The position numbers and the translations under genes are program-made. The notes beneath the pieces were generated by a model. The model had not been told where the DNA came from. It searched no databases and was given only the letters and a program-made list of their open reading frames with translations. Positions 44,778-54,667 of a DNA stretch of 64,000 bases are shown one piece after another (positions within the stretch are counted from its first letter, which is position 1; the number at the start of each line of letters is the position of its first letter). Source of the stretch: Inhella inkyongensis (lineage in GTDB: Bacteria > Pseudomonadota > Gammaproteobacteria > Burkholderiales > Burkholderiaceae_C); NCBI RefSeq assembly GCF_005952805.1, contig NZ_CP040709.1, positions 1,302,001 through 1,366,000 on the forward strand, read 5' to 3'.

Positions 44778-46041
44778 GCCGCTGAGTCTGTGCGGCGGCA
44801 ATGAGCTGCGCCTGCTGGAGGGCGGCGACCAGCTCTTTCCGGCCCTGTGTGCGGCCATCCAGGGCGCGCGGCGCGAGGTTTGGTTCGCGAGCTACATCGT
44901 CCACACCGATGCGCCTTCGCTCCAGGTGCTGCAGGCCCTGCGCGCGGCTGCCGCCCGTGGCGTGCGGGTGCGGGTGGTGGTGGACGGTTTTGGCGCCCGC
45001 CACGCCTTGCCCTGGTGGCGTGAGCAGCTGGCCGGCAGCACCGTGGCGCTCGCGGTGTTCCGCCCGCTGCACCGCTGGTGGCATTGGCTGCAGCCCGGCC
45101 AGTTGCGCCGCCTGCATCAAAAGCTCTGCGTGGTGGATGGCGAGCAGGCCTTTGTCGGTGGCATCAATCTGATCGACGACCGCATCGACCTCAGCCATGG
45201 CGATCTGGCGGCCCCGCGCTTGGACTTTGCGGTGGGGCTGCGCGGCCCGCTGGCGCCCTGGGTGGAGCAGGCGGCGCGCCATGTGTGGACGCGCGCCTGG
45301 CTGGGGCGCGACTTCGGCGGCGAGCTGCGCGACTGGCTGCTGGCGCCCGCCTTGCTGCAACGCTCGCGGCATCTGGCGCGCTTCTGGCTGGGCCGCGCGC
45401 GCAGCGCCTGGGGCGAGCGCGAACGCCGGCGTGAGCTGCGTCGCGATGGCCTGAGCGACTCGAGCCCGGTGCGCGCCGGTTTTGTGCTGCGCGACAACCT
45501 GCGCCACCGCCACGCCATTGAGCGTGAGTACCTGCGCGCGATCCAGTCGGCGCAAACGCGATTCGAGTTGATCTGCCCCTACTTCTATCCCAGCGCCCGT
45601 CTGCTGCGCGCGCTCTTGGCCGCCGCCCGCCGCGGTGTGCAGGTGCGCCTGCTGCTACAGGGGCAGTTTGACTACCGCCTCGCCGCCCTGGCCGCGCGCG
45701 CCCTGTATGCCGAGCTGCTGGCGCGCGGCGTGCAGGTCTATGAGTACCGCGCCGCCTTCCTGCATGCCAAGGTGGCCCTGGCCGACGAGGACTGGGCCAC
45801 GGTGGGCAGCAGCAATCTGGACCCCACCTCGCTGCTTTTGAACCTGGAGGCCAATGTGGTGGTGCACGACGCCGGATTCAACGCCGAACTGCACCAGCGC
45901 TTTGAGGCAGCCCTGCAGGGCGCTCAAGCCGTGCAGCCGCAACAGGCCGTGCGCGGCCTGCGCGGCTGGCTGCGCCGGCTGCTGGTGGCCTGGGTGGCGC
46001 AGGTCTATTTGCGAGTGGCGGGTGGGCCGGAGGGGTATTGA
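44770..46041 (+). CDS. clsB: Cardiolipin synthase B
   Basis: 423-residue phospholipase D superfamily enzyme with two HKD motifs: HQKLCVVDGEQAFVGGINLIDD (His116) and HAKVALADEDWATVGSSNLDP (His332). There is no N-terminal transmembrane pair, as expected for ClsB rather than ClsA. The C-terminal tail has a hydrophobic segment (LRRLLVAWVAQVYLRVA). It forms cardiolipin at the inner membrane from phosphatidylglycerol and a second phospholipid. ATG 44770 overlaps the EEP gene by 8 bases. It is convergent with hutH, stops 28 bases apart. Confidence 0.92.
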   Translation: MREPLSLCGGNELRLLEGGDQLFPALCAAIQGARREVWFASYIVHTDAPSLQVLQALRAAAARGVRVRVVVDGFGARHALPWWREQLAGSTVALAVFRPLHRWWHWLQPGQLRRLHQKLCVVDGEQAFVGGINLIDDRIDLSHGDLAAPRLDFAVGLRGPLAPWVEQAARHVWTRAWLGRDFGGELRDWLLAPALLQRSRHLARFWLGRARSAWGERERRRELRRDGLSDSSPVRAGFVLRDNLRHRHAIEREYLRAIQSAQTRFELICPYFYPSARLLRALLAAARRGVQVRLLLQGQFDYRLAALAARALYAELLARGVQVYEYRAAFLHAKVALADEDWATVGSSNLDPTSLLLNLEANVVVHDAGFNAELHQRFEAALQGAQAVQPQQAVRGLRGWLRRLLVAWVAQVYLRVAGGPEGY

Positions 46042-46068
46042 CCCCTTCGGTCCGGATCGCGGCGGGTT

Positions 46069-47616
46069 TTAGTAGACCCGCAATGCCACCGAAGAGCAGG
46101 TCAGGCGGGCCAGTTCACCTGCTTGCACCATCGCGAACGCCGCCTCGATGTCCGGCGCCAGATAGTGGTCGGTGTTCATCGCCGGGGCCTTGGCGCGCAG
46201 GGCGGTGTAGGCGGCTTCCAGCGCGGCCGAGCTCTTGAGCGGGCGCAGGAATTCAAAGCCCTGGCAGGCCGCCAGCCATTCGATGGCGACGATGTGGCCG
46301 GTGTTGTCCAGCATGTTGGCCAGTCGGCGCGCGCCAAAGGTGGCCATGGACACATGATCTTCCTGGTTGGCGCTGGTGGGCAGGCTGTCCACGCTGGCCG
46401 GGTGGGCCAGGCTCTTGTTTTCGCTGGCCAGGGCCGCCGCGGTCACGTGCGCAATCATGAAGCCGCTGTTCAGGCCGGCGTTCTCGGTCAGGAATGGCGG
46501 CAGGCGCGACACGCCGGTGTCGATCAGCATGGCGATGCGGCGTTCGGCAATCGCGCCCACTTCGGCGATGGCCACGGCCAGGGCGTCGGCGGCCAGGGCC
46601 ACGGGTTCGGCGTGGAAGTTGCCGCCGCTGATCATGGTGGCCGTACCGTCCTTCTCCGCGAAGACGAGCGGGTTGTCGGTGACGGCATTGGCCTCGCGCA
46701 GCAGCACATCGCGCACATAGCGGGCCTGGTCCAGGCAGGCGCCCATCACCTGGGGCTGGCAGCGCAGGCAATAGGGGTCCTGCACCCGGTCGTCGTTCTC
46801 GGCGTGGCTGGCGCGAATGGCGCTGCCCTTGAGCAGTTCGCGGTAGGCCGCGGCCACTTCGATCTGGCCGGGCTGGCCGCGCACCGCGTGGATGCGCGCA
46901 TCGAACGGGCCGTCGCTGCCGCGCGCGGCGTCCAGGCTCAGGGCGCCGGTGAGCACCGCGCTGGCGTAGAGCACTTCGAAGCGCAGCAGGGCGTCCAGGG
47001 CCAGGGCGGTGCTGGTCTGGGTGCCGTTGATTAGGGCCAGGCCTTCCTTGGCGGCCAGTTGCAAGGGCTTGAGGCCGGCGGCTTCCAGCACGGCGGCGGC
47101 CGGCTTGCGCTGGCCGTCCACCAGGAACTCGCCTTCGCCCATCAGGGCCAGGCTCATGTGCGAGAGCGGGGCCAGATCGCCCGAGGCGCCCACCGAACCC
47201 TGGCAAGGCACATAAGGGGTCAGGCCGGCGTTGAAGACGTCCAGCAGGGCCAGCACCACCTCGCGGCGCACGCCCGAGATGCCGCGCGCCAGGCTGGATA
47301 GCTTGGTGGCCAACATCAGGCGCAGCACGCGCTCGTTCATCGGCGCGCCCACTCCCACGCAATGCGAGCGGATCAGATTGCGCTGCAGGGTGTCGAGCTC
47401 GTCCTTGGCGATGCGCTTGTTGGCCAGCTTGCCAAAGCCGGTATTCACGCCGTAAACAGCAGCGTCGCCAGCTGCAGCCTTCTGCACCACGGCGGCGCCG
47501 CGCTCAATGTCTTCCCAGGCTTCGGGCACCAGTTCCAGGCGCACGCCGCCTTGTTGGATCTGGCGCAGTTGGTCCAGCGTCAGGGCGCCGGGGGTGAGTT
47601 TCAAAGTCGTCGTCAT
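46069..47616 (-). CDS. hutH: Histidine ammonia-lyase
   Basis: 515-residue aromatic amino acid lyase converting histidine to urocanate and ammonia. The MIO prosthetic group forms from Ala144-Ser145-Gly146 in [15 protein letters not shown]. Other family features are [13 protein letters not shown] (with the catalytic tyrosine), [24 protein letters not shown] and [10 protein letters not shown] near the C-terminus. It starts 1 base after the hutU stop, forming a hutUH operon driven from the HutC-controlled promoter at about 49325-49354. Confidence 0.97.
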   Translation of the reverse strand: MTTTLKLTPGALTLDQLRQIQQGGVRLELVPEAWEDIERGAAVVQKAAAGDAAVYGVNTGFGKLANKRIAKDELDTLQRNLIRSHCVGVGAPMNERVLRLMLATKLSSLARGISGVRREVVLALLDVFNAGLTPYVPCQGSVGASGDLAPLSHMSLALMGEGEFLVDGQRKPAAAVLEAAGLKPLQLAAKEGLALINGTQTSTALALDALLRFEVLYASAVLTGALSLDAARGSDGPFDARIHAVRGQPGQIEVAAAYRELLKGSAIRASHAENDDRVQDPYCLRCQPQVMGACLDQARYVRDVLLREANAVTDNPLVFAEKDGTATMISGGNFHAEPVALAADALAVAIAEVGAIAERRIAMLIDTGVSRLPPFLTENAGLNSGFMIAHVTAAALASENKSLAHPASVDSLPTSANQEDHVSMATFGARRLANMLDNTGHIVAIEWLAACQGFEFLRPLKSSAALEAAYTALRAKAPAMNTDHYLAPDIEAAFAMVQAGELARLTCSSVALRVY

Positions 47617-47617
47617 A

Positions 47618-49291
<1,674 letters not shown>

Positions 49292-49324
49292 GGGATGGTC
49301 TCCGACAGGGCCAGGAATGCGAGC

Positions 49325-49354
49325 ATCCTAAGTTGTCTAGACAAGTTGCGTCAA
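49325..49354 (-). promoter_or_regulatory. Predicted hutUH promoter
   Basis: On the minus strand TTGACG (49354-49349) and TAGGAT (49330-49325) are separated by 18 bases that contain the whole HutC-type palindrome. It would be repressed by HutC until urocanate accumulates. Confidence 0.65.
49333..49344. promoter_or_regulatory. HutC operator
   Basis: Perfect 12-bp palindrome TTGTCTAGACAA in the divergent hut control region. It contains GTCTAGAC, matching the GTnTAnAC core recognised by the HutC subfamily of GntR regulators. hutC is encoded 640 bases downstream. Confidence 0.85.
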
Positions 49355-49366
49355 GGGGCTGCACAA
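49338..49366 (+). promoter_or_regulatory. Predicted promoter of the hutC-side operon
   Basis: TAGACA (49338-49343) and CACAAT (49361-49366) with a 17-base spacer. The -35 overlaps the HutC palindrome, predicting autoregulation. Only 7 bases separate the -10 from ATG 49374, so the transcript may be leaderless. Confidence 0.5.
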
Positions 49367-49373
49367 TCGCTCC

Positions 49374-49994
49374 ATGGCAAACGCAAAGAACGGATTGGGT
49401 GCTTTGAGACGAATGGCAATCGCACTGTGGTGCGCCATGTTCTTGCCGGCAGGTTTGGCCGAGCCAATCGCGATCGATGCGGTTGTCATTCATCCACTCT
49501 TCAGAGAGAGTTTTAGCTGCTCGGAGCACTGGGAGGGCAATCTGAAGGGTTTGGGTGATGAGCTCGGGTCGGATTGTGTGATTCAGCAAATGGTGGAGGC
49601 CGACGGACGCCGCTGGATGCGTGCCTATCGAGGTGATGGTCTCGCAAACGAGGATTGGTTTGCGTGGGGTCAGCCGGTGCTGGCACCTTGCGACTGCGAG
49701 GTCGTGCAAATGCGAGAAAACCCAGTGGTCAATCTGCCGGGCCAGATGGGCAAGCCGCCGGCGGCATGGGTGCAGTTTCGTCGCACGGATGGCGTAAATG
49801 TGCTGCTGGCTCACGTGGTCGATGTGAGCGTGAGGCCGGGTGAGTTGGTACGTGCCGGGCAACCGATTGCCAAGGTGGGCAACAACGGCATGAGTCGCCA
49901 TCCTCACATTCATGTCGCAGCTTGGCGGGGCGAGCAACCATTGCAGATTCGGTTTGATTTGCGGGCAGCAGGTCGATTGCGGGCAGATGACTGA
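49374..49994 (+). CDS. M23-like (lysostaphin-fold) exported protein in the hut operon
   Basis: 206-residue protein with an N-terminal signal-like segment (MAIALWCAMFLPAGLAEP) and a C-terminal M23/LasA-type beta domain: WGQPVLAPCDCEVV, VLLAHVVDVSVRPGELVRAGQPIAKVGNNG, then HPHIHVAAW. This keeps the H-x-H motif of M23 metallopeptidases. The first zinc motif (H-x-G-x-D) is not recognisable; the corresponding position reads ANEDWFAW. It is not a known hut enzyme. It is first in the hutC-hutI-hutG unit, overlaps hutC by 8 bases, and begins right after the HutC operator, so it should be co-induced with histidine degradation. Confidence 0.75.
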   Translation: MANAKNGLGALRRMAIALWCAMFLPAGLAEPIAIDAVVIHPLFRESFSCSEHWEGNLKGLGDELGSDCVIQQMVEADGRRWMRAYRGDGLANEDWFAWGQPVLAPCDCEVVQMRENPVVNLPGQMGKPPAAWVQFRRTDGVNVLLAHVVDVSVRPGELVRAGQPIAKVGNNGMSRHPHIHVAAWRGEQPLQIRFDLRAAGRLRADD

Positions 49995-50706
49995 GATCCC
50001 TAAGGAACTGTCCCCGCGCTACACCTTGGTGCAGGCGCATCTGCGGGAGGGGATCAAGAGCGGGCAATGGACGGTGGGTGACCGCCTGCCCAGCGAATCC
50101 GAGCTGGTGGCGCAATTCGGCGTCAGCCGCATGACGGTGAACCGCGCGCTGCGCGAGTTGGAGCAGGAAGGCCTGATCCGTCGCCAGCAGGGCGCTGGCA
50201 GCTTTGTGGCGCCGCTGGAGCGCGTGGCCAGCACGCTGGTGATCCGCGACATCCACGAAGAAATCGCCGCGCGCGGCCATCGGCACGAGGCCGAGCTGCT
50301 GCAGTTGGGCGAGCGCCGCGCGCGTCGAGGCGAAGCCGAGCGCCTGGGCCTGGAGGCCGGCGCGCGCCTGTTCCACAGCCGCATCTTGCACCGCGAGAAC
50401 GGCCTGCCCTTGCAGTTGGAAGACCGTCTGGTGAACCCGGCCTGCGCGCCTGACTATCTGGCTCAGGACTTCCGCCAGCAGACCCCCACGGCCTATCTGT
50501 TGCAGGTGGCGCCGCTGACCGGGGCGACCTATCAAATCGAGGCGGCGGCGGCCAATGCCGAAGAAGCTCAGGCCTTGGGCCTGAGCGCCGGTGACCCCTG
50601 CCTGGTGATCGAGCGCAGCAGCCGCAGCCACGGCGGCACCGTGACCTGGGTGCGCTTGGTGCACCCGGGCGCCCGCCATGTGTTGACCGGGAGTTTTGAG
50701 GCATGA
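49987..50706 (+). CDS. hutC: Histidine utilisation repressor HutC
   Basis: 239-residue GntR-family regulator of the HutC subfamily. The N-terminal winged helix-turn-helix (about 8-75) contains [32 protein letters not shown] and the wing QGAGSFVA. The C-terminal UTRA domain (about 95-235) is the urocanate-sensing part (RIRHREN-like [23 protein letters not shown]). It would repress both arms of the hut regulon by binding the palindrome at 49333-49344. ATG 49987 overlaps the M23-like gene by 8 bases, and the stop overlaps hutI by 4 bases. Confidence 0.94.
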   Translation: MTEIPKELSPRYTLVQAHLREGIKSGQWTVGDRLPSESELVAQFGVSRMTVNRALRELEQEGLIRRQQGAGSFVAPLERVASTLVIRDIHEEIAARGHRHEAELLQLGERRARRGEAERLGLEAGARLFHSRILHRENGLPLQLEDRLVNPACAPDYLAQDFRQQTPTAYLLQVAPLTGATYQIEAAAANAEEAQALGLSAGDPCLVIERSSRSHGGTVTWVRLVHPGARHVLTGSFEA

Positions 50707-51941
50707 AGGCATTGACTCTGTGGCGCGACGCGCGCCTGGCCACCTTCCACGGGGATCAGCCCTGGGGGGCGATTGAAGACGGCGCCCTGCTGACGCGGGG
50801 CGAGCAGATCGAATGGGTGGGCCGGCTCGTTGATCTGCCTGCGGACGTGCCGGCGGGTCTGGATATCCAGCGCGAGCACTCGCTGCAAGGCGCCTGGGTC
50901 ACGCCGGGCCTGATCGACGCCCACACCCATTTGGTCTATGGCGGGCAGCGCGCGCACGAATTTGAGCTGCGGCTGCAGGGCGCGGGCTACGAGGAAATTG
51001 CCCGTGCCGGCGGCGGCATCCGCTCCACCGTGGCGCATACCCGCGCGGCCAGCGAGGCCGAGCTGTTGGCCTCAGCCCGCCATCGACTCGAAGCTTTGAA
51101 GGCCGAGGGCCTGACGACCGTTGAGATCAAGAGCGGCTACGGCCTGAGCAGAGAGCACGAGGCCAAGATGTTGCGCGTGGCCCGGCGCTTGAGCGCGCAC
51201 GGCGTGCAGGTGCGCACCAGCTACCTGGGCTTGCACGCGCTGCCGCCTGAGTTCGAGGGCCCAACCGGTGCCAATGTGGACGCCTATGTGGACGCCTGCC
51301 TGGACGACCTGCCCGCCTTGCAAGCCGAAGGCCTGGTGGATGCGGTGGATGCCTTTTGCGAAACCATTGGCTTCACGCCCGCGCAGGTCGAGCGCCTGTT
51401 CCAGCGCGCCCAGCAACTCGGTCTGCCGGTCAAGCTGCATGCCGAGCAATTGAGCGACCAGGGCGGCAGCCAGCTCACCGCGCGCTTTGGCGGCCTGAGT
51501 GCCGATCACCTGGAGTGGCTGAGCCCCGAGGGCGTGGCCGCCATGGCACAGGCCGGCACCGTGGCGATGTTGCTGCCCGGGGCCTATCACTGCCTGCGCG
51601 AAACCAAGCTGCCGCCGATTGCCGCCTTGCGCGCGGCGGGCGTGCCGATGGCGCTGTCCACCGATCACAACCCCGGCACCTCGCCCTTGCTTTCGATGCT
51701 GGCGGTGCTGCAACTGGCCTGCATCCATTTCCGTATGACGCCCGAAGAGGCCCTGCGCGGCCTGACCGTGAATGCCGCCCGCGCCCTGGGGCTGAAGGAC
51801 CGGGGGCAGCTGGTGGCCGGCCAGCGTGCCGACTTCTGCGTCTGGGGCGTGGACCATCCGCGTGAGCTCAGCTATTGGCTGGGCGGGCGGCCTTTGATCA
51901 ATCGGATCTTCGGCGGCGCGCCGGATAAGGAACTGAAATGA
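50703..51941 (+). CDS. hutI: Imidazolonepropionase
   Basis: 412-residue amidohydrolase opening the imidazolone ring to formiminoglutamate. Metal ligands and family motifs are in [59 protein letters not shown] and [14 protein letters not shown]. Length is typical. It overlaps hutC upstream (ATGA) and hutG downstream (ATGA), so the three proteins are translationally coupled. Confidence 0.97.
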   Translation: MKALTLWRDARLATFHGDQPWGAIEDGALLTRGEQIEWVGRLVDLPADVPAGLDIQREHSLQGAWVTPGLIDAHTHLVYGGQRAHEFELRLQGAGYEEIARAGGGIRSTVAHTRAASEAELLASARHRLEALKAEGLTTVEIKSGYGLSREHEAKMLRVARRLSAHGVQVRTSYLGLHALPPEFEGPTGANVDAYVDACLDDLPALQAEGLVDAVDAFCETIGFTPAQVERLFQRAQQLGLPVKLHAEQLSDQGGSQLTARFGGLSADHLEWLSPEGVAAMAQAGTVAMLLPGAYHCLRETKLPPIAALRAAGVPMALSTDHNPGTSPLLSMLAVLQLACIHFRMTPEEALRGLTVNAARALGLKDRGQLVAGQRADFCVWGVDHPRELSYWLGGRPLINRIFGGAPDKELK

Positions 51942-52744
51942 GCGATGCCTTCACCCTGCTGCGCGGCACGCAACCGCTGCTCATCAGCCTGCCCCATGTG
52001 GGCTTCGAGATCCCCGCTGACCAGCAGCATCGCTACACCGACCAGGCGCTGACCAGCGTCGACACCGACTGGCATCTGGAGCGGCTCTACCGCCCCCTTG
52101 CCGAGAAGTTGGGGGCCAGCCTCTTGGTGCCGCGCTACTCGCGCTATGTGATTGACCTCAACCGCCCCGAGGTGGATGCCCCCATGTACCCGGGTGCGAA
52201 CAACACTGAGCTCTGCCCGACGCGTGACTTTGAGGGCGTGCCGCTCTACCGCGAGGGCCTGGCGCCCGATGCCGCCGAGCGCGAGCGCCGCTTGGGCCTG
52301 AGCTGGCGGCCCTATCACCAGGCGCTGGGCGGCGAGCTCGAACGGATTCGCGCCGAGCATGGGGTGGCGCTGCTCTGGGACGGGCATTCGATCGAGTCCG
52401 AACTGCCCTGGCTGTTCGAAGGTCGGTTGCCGGACTTGAATCTGGGTAGCGCCAACGGCGCGAGCTGCGGCGCCTCGATTCGCGCGGCGGTCGCCGGGGT
52501 GCTCGAAGGCCAGACGCGTTATTCGCAAGTAGTGGACGGCCGCTTCAAGGGCGGGCACATCACGCGGTTTTATGGTCGGCCTGAGCAGGGCGTGCATGCG
52601 CTGCAGATGGAGATGGTGCAGGCCATCTACATGCTGGAAGACAAGCGGCATCCGGCGCCGCGGCCGTATTTGGAGGATCGTGCTGCCGAGGTAGTGCCGC
52701 TCTTGGAGCGGCTGCTCACGGCATTTTTGGCTTGTGCCTCGTGA
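51938..52744 (+). CDS. hutG: N-formylglutamate deformylase
   Basis: 268-residue N-formylglutamate amidohydrolase, the final step releasing formate and glutamate in the five-step pathway. Features include [62 protein letters not shown] (D-x-H metal site) and [21 protein letters not shown] with a conserved E. It overlaps hutI by 4 bases. It is followed by a 525-bp interspersed repeat that separates it from hutF, which makes its substrate. Confidence 0.95.
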   Translation: MSDAFTLLRGTQPLLISLPHVGFEIPADQQHRYTDQALTSVDTDWHLERLYRPLAEKLGASLLVPRYSRYVIDLNRPEVDAPMYPGANNTELCPTRDFEGVPLYREGLAPDAAERERRLGLSWRPYHQALGGELERIRAEHGVALLWDGHSIESELPWLFEGRLPDLNLGSANGASCGASIRAAVAGVLEGQTRYSQVVDGRFKGGHITRFYGRPEQGVHALQMEMVQAIYMLEDKRHPAPRPYLEDRAAEVVPLLERLLTAFLACAS

Positions 52745-52791
52745 ACTTGCCTTGTTCGGGGCAGCCCGCCGGGATTCCGGCCCGGCGGCCG

Positions 52792-53316
52792 GGTTACTTT
52801 CTTTGCTTCGCCAAAGAAAGTAACCAAAGAAAGGCGACCCCGATGCCTGCGCCCCTTGGCTGTGCCAAGGGGTTCCCTGCGGTGCGCGAAGAGCAGACCC
52901 CGGCGCGGAACGCACTCCGTTCGCTGCGCTCACTGCGTTTGAACGGCCGCGCCGAGTCAGTTCTTGATGCGCGCTGCGCGCGCGGGTCTGCTCTTCTGTG
53001 CTCCTCGGCTTGGCATAGGGGACCCCTGGAAACGGTGCGTCTCTCGGCAGCCCGGGCTGTTCGGCTGTTGGCTGTTTGGGGGTCCCCCTATGCCAAGCCG
53101 AGCAGCGCAAGGGCTTGGGGGAGCGCGCGCAGCGCGCCACCACAACAAATTCGGCGCGGCCGTTCAAGCGCAGCGAACCCAGTGAGCGAAGCGCGTTCCG
53201 CGCCGCCCCCAAGACCTGAGCAGCGCAGGGAACCGATCGCCGCAGGCGAGCGGCGCCGGCATCGGGGGTCGCCTTTCTTTTCCCCCCTTTTCTTTGGCGA
53301 AGCAAAGAAAAGGGGG
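52792..53316. repeat. Interspersed element with nested inverted repeats between hutG and hutF
   Basis: A 525-base element with no credible gene. Its ends are perfect 14-bp hairpins: GGTTACTTTCTTTG-CTTCGC-CAAAGAAAGTAACC at 52792-52825 and CCCCCTTTTCTTTG-GCGAAG-CAAAGAAAAGGGGG at 53283-53316. Just inside, AAAGAAAGGCGACCCCGATGCC (52826-52847) is nearly the reverse complement of 53258-53280. Further nested pairs are 52919-52957 with about 53150-53195, and 53004-53026 with 53078-53102. A separate 9-bp hairpin (CCCCTTGGC-TGT-GCCAAGGGG) sits at 52852-52872. The whole element could fold into one very long cruciform. Similar CTTTGCTTCGCCAAAG-flanked repeats occur widely in related genomes, as far as I recall. 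Confidence 0.88.
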
Positions 53317-53368
53317 TCGGGTGCAGGGGTGAAGCCCCTGCGGGTTCTCACATAGATCGTTAGCGAAT

Positions 53369-54667
53369 ATGCACTACAAGAAACTCTGGACCCCCGCCGC
53401 CTGGCTCCAAGGCCGTTGGCAAGAATCGGTTCTGCTCGAAATCGATGGCGCCGGCCGCTGGCAATCCATCACCGCCGGGGTGCAGCAGCCCACGGACGCC
53501 AGAGTCCTGGCGGGGCCGGTCCTGCCGCCGCTGGTCAACGCTCATAGCCATGCGTTTCAGCGCGCCATGGCCGGTCTGGCCGAGACGCGCGACAGCGAAA
53601 GTGACGATTTCTGGAGCTGGCGCGAGGCCATGTACCGCGTGGCGCTGTCGATCAGCCCTGAGGAGCTCAGGCAAGTGGCCACGCGGCTCTACAAGGAACT
53701 GCTGCGGGGCGGCTACACCCAGGTCTGCGAGTTTCACTACTTGCAGCATCAGCCCGACGGCCAGCCCTACGAGGACGAGCTGACCATGGCCTGGTCGCTG
53801 ATCGACGCCGCCGAAGAGGCCGGTATCGGTATCACCATGCTGCCCGTGCTCTACGCGCACCAGGGCTTTGGCCAGAAGGGGCTGAAGGACACGCAGCGGC
53901 GCTTCAAGACCGACGCGGCTTGGGTGTTCGAAGCACAGCGCCGCATCAACGAACACCGCAGCGCCACCGTGAACGCCGGCGTGGCCCTGCACTCGTTACG
54001 CGCCGCCCATCCCGAGGACATCCAGGCGCTGATGCAGCGCGTGGGCGATCAGGACCTGCCCATCCACATCCACGTCGCCGAACAGACCGGCGAGGTGCGC
54101 GACTGCCTGGCCCAGACCGGCATGCGACCCATCGAATGGCTGTGCAAGGTGCAGGGCCTGGACGCCCGCTGGCAGTTGGTGCATGCCACCCATGCGGAGG
54201 CGTTCGAGGTGGAGCTGCTGGCCCGGCAAGGCGCGGGCGTGGTGATCTGCCCCACAACCGAGGCCAATCTGGGCGATGGATTGGCACCGCTGACGGGCTA
54301 TCTGAACGCGGGCGTGCCGCTCACCGTGGGCAGCGATTCCGAAGTGGGCCGTGAGTGGCGCGAGGAGTTGCGTTGGCTGGAATACGGCCAACGCCTGCTG
54401 CTGCGCCAGCGCAATGTGGCCAGCAGCCCCAAGAGCCAGCCCAGCAGCGCGGCGCGTCTGTTTGACGCCATGCTGGCTGGCAGTGGCCGCGCGGCGGGCT
54501 TTGATCGCTGGGGCTTGGTGCCTGGCGCGCGCGCCGACTGGCTGGTGCTAGATACCCAGGCCGAAGGCCTGGAGGGCCTTCCCATGAGCCGGTGGCTAGA
54601 CGGCCTGGTGTTCGCGTCGGCCGGGCCGCTGTGGCGCGAGATCGGTGTGGGCGGAAAGAAGCTCTAA
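53369..54667 (+). CDS. hutF: Formimidoylglutamate deiminase
   Basis: 432-residue amidohydrolase converting formiminoglutamate to N-formylglutamate plus ammonia. It begins with LWTPAAWLQGRWQ, then PPLVNAHSHAFQRAMAGLAE (metal-binding HSH), CEFHYLQHQPDG, HIHVAEQTGEVRDCL, LVHATHA and VGSDSEVGREWREELRWLEYGQRLLLR, all matching HutF. Together with hutG it defines the five-step pathway. The ATG lies 53 bases downstream of the interspersed repeat and lacks a clear ribosome binding site, so its expression may be uncoupled from hutCIG. The stop overlaps the convergent GGDEF gene by 4 bases. Confidence 0.95.
   Translation: MHYKKLWTPAAWLQGRWQESVLLEIDGAGRWQSITAGVQQPTDARVLAGPVLPPLVNAHSHAFQRAMAGLAETRDSESDDFWSWREAMYRVALSISPEELRQVATRLYKELLRGGYTQVCEFHYLQHQPDGQPYEDELTMAWSLIDAAEEAGIGITMLPVLYAHQGFGQKGLKDTQRRFKTDAAWVFEAQRRINEHRSATVNAGVALHSLRAAHPEDIQALMQRVGDQDLPIHIHVAEQTGEVRDCLAQTGMRPIEWLCKVQGLDARWQLVHATHAEAFEVELLARQGAGVVICPTTEANLGDGLAPLTGYLNAGVPLTVGSDSEVGREWREELRWLEYGQRLLLRQRNVASSPKSQPSSAARLFDAMLAGSGRAAGFDRWGLVPGARADWLVLDTQAEGLEGLPMSRWLDGLVFASAGPLWREIGVGGKKL

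Noticed and set aside
51872..53305. 477-codon minus-strand frame through hutG and the interspersed repeat
   Set aside because: It crosses the nested inverted repeats and hutG; its openness is explained by composition and symmetry of the repeat.
52792..53316. Insertion sequence with transposase
   Set aside because: There are terminal inverted repeats but no transposase frame and no clear target duplication.
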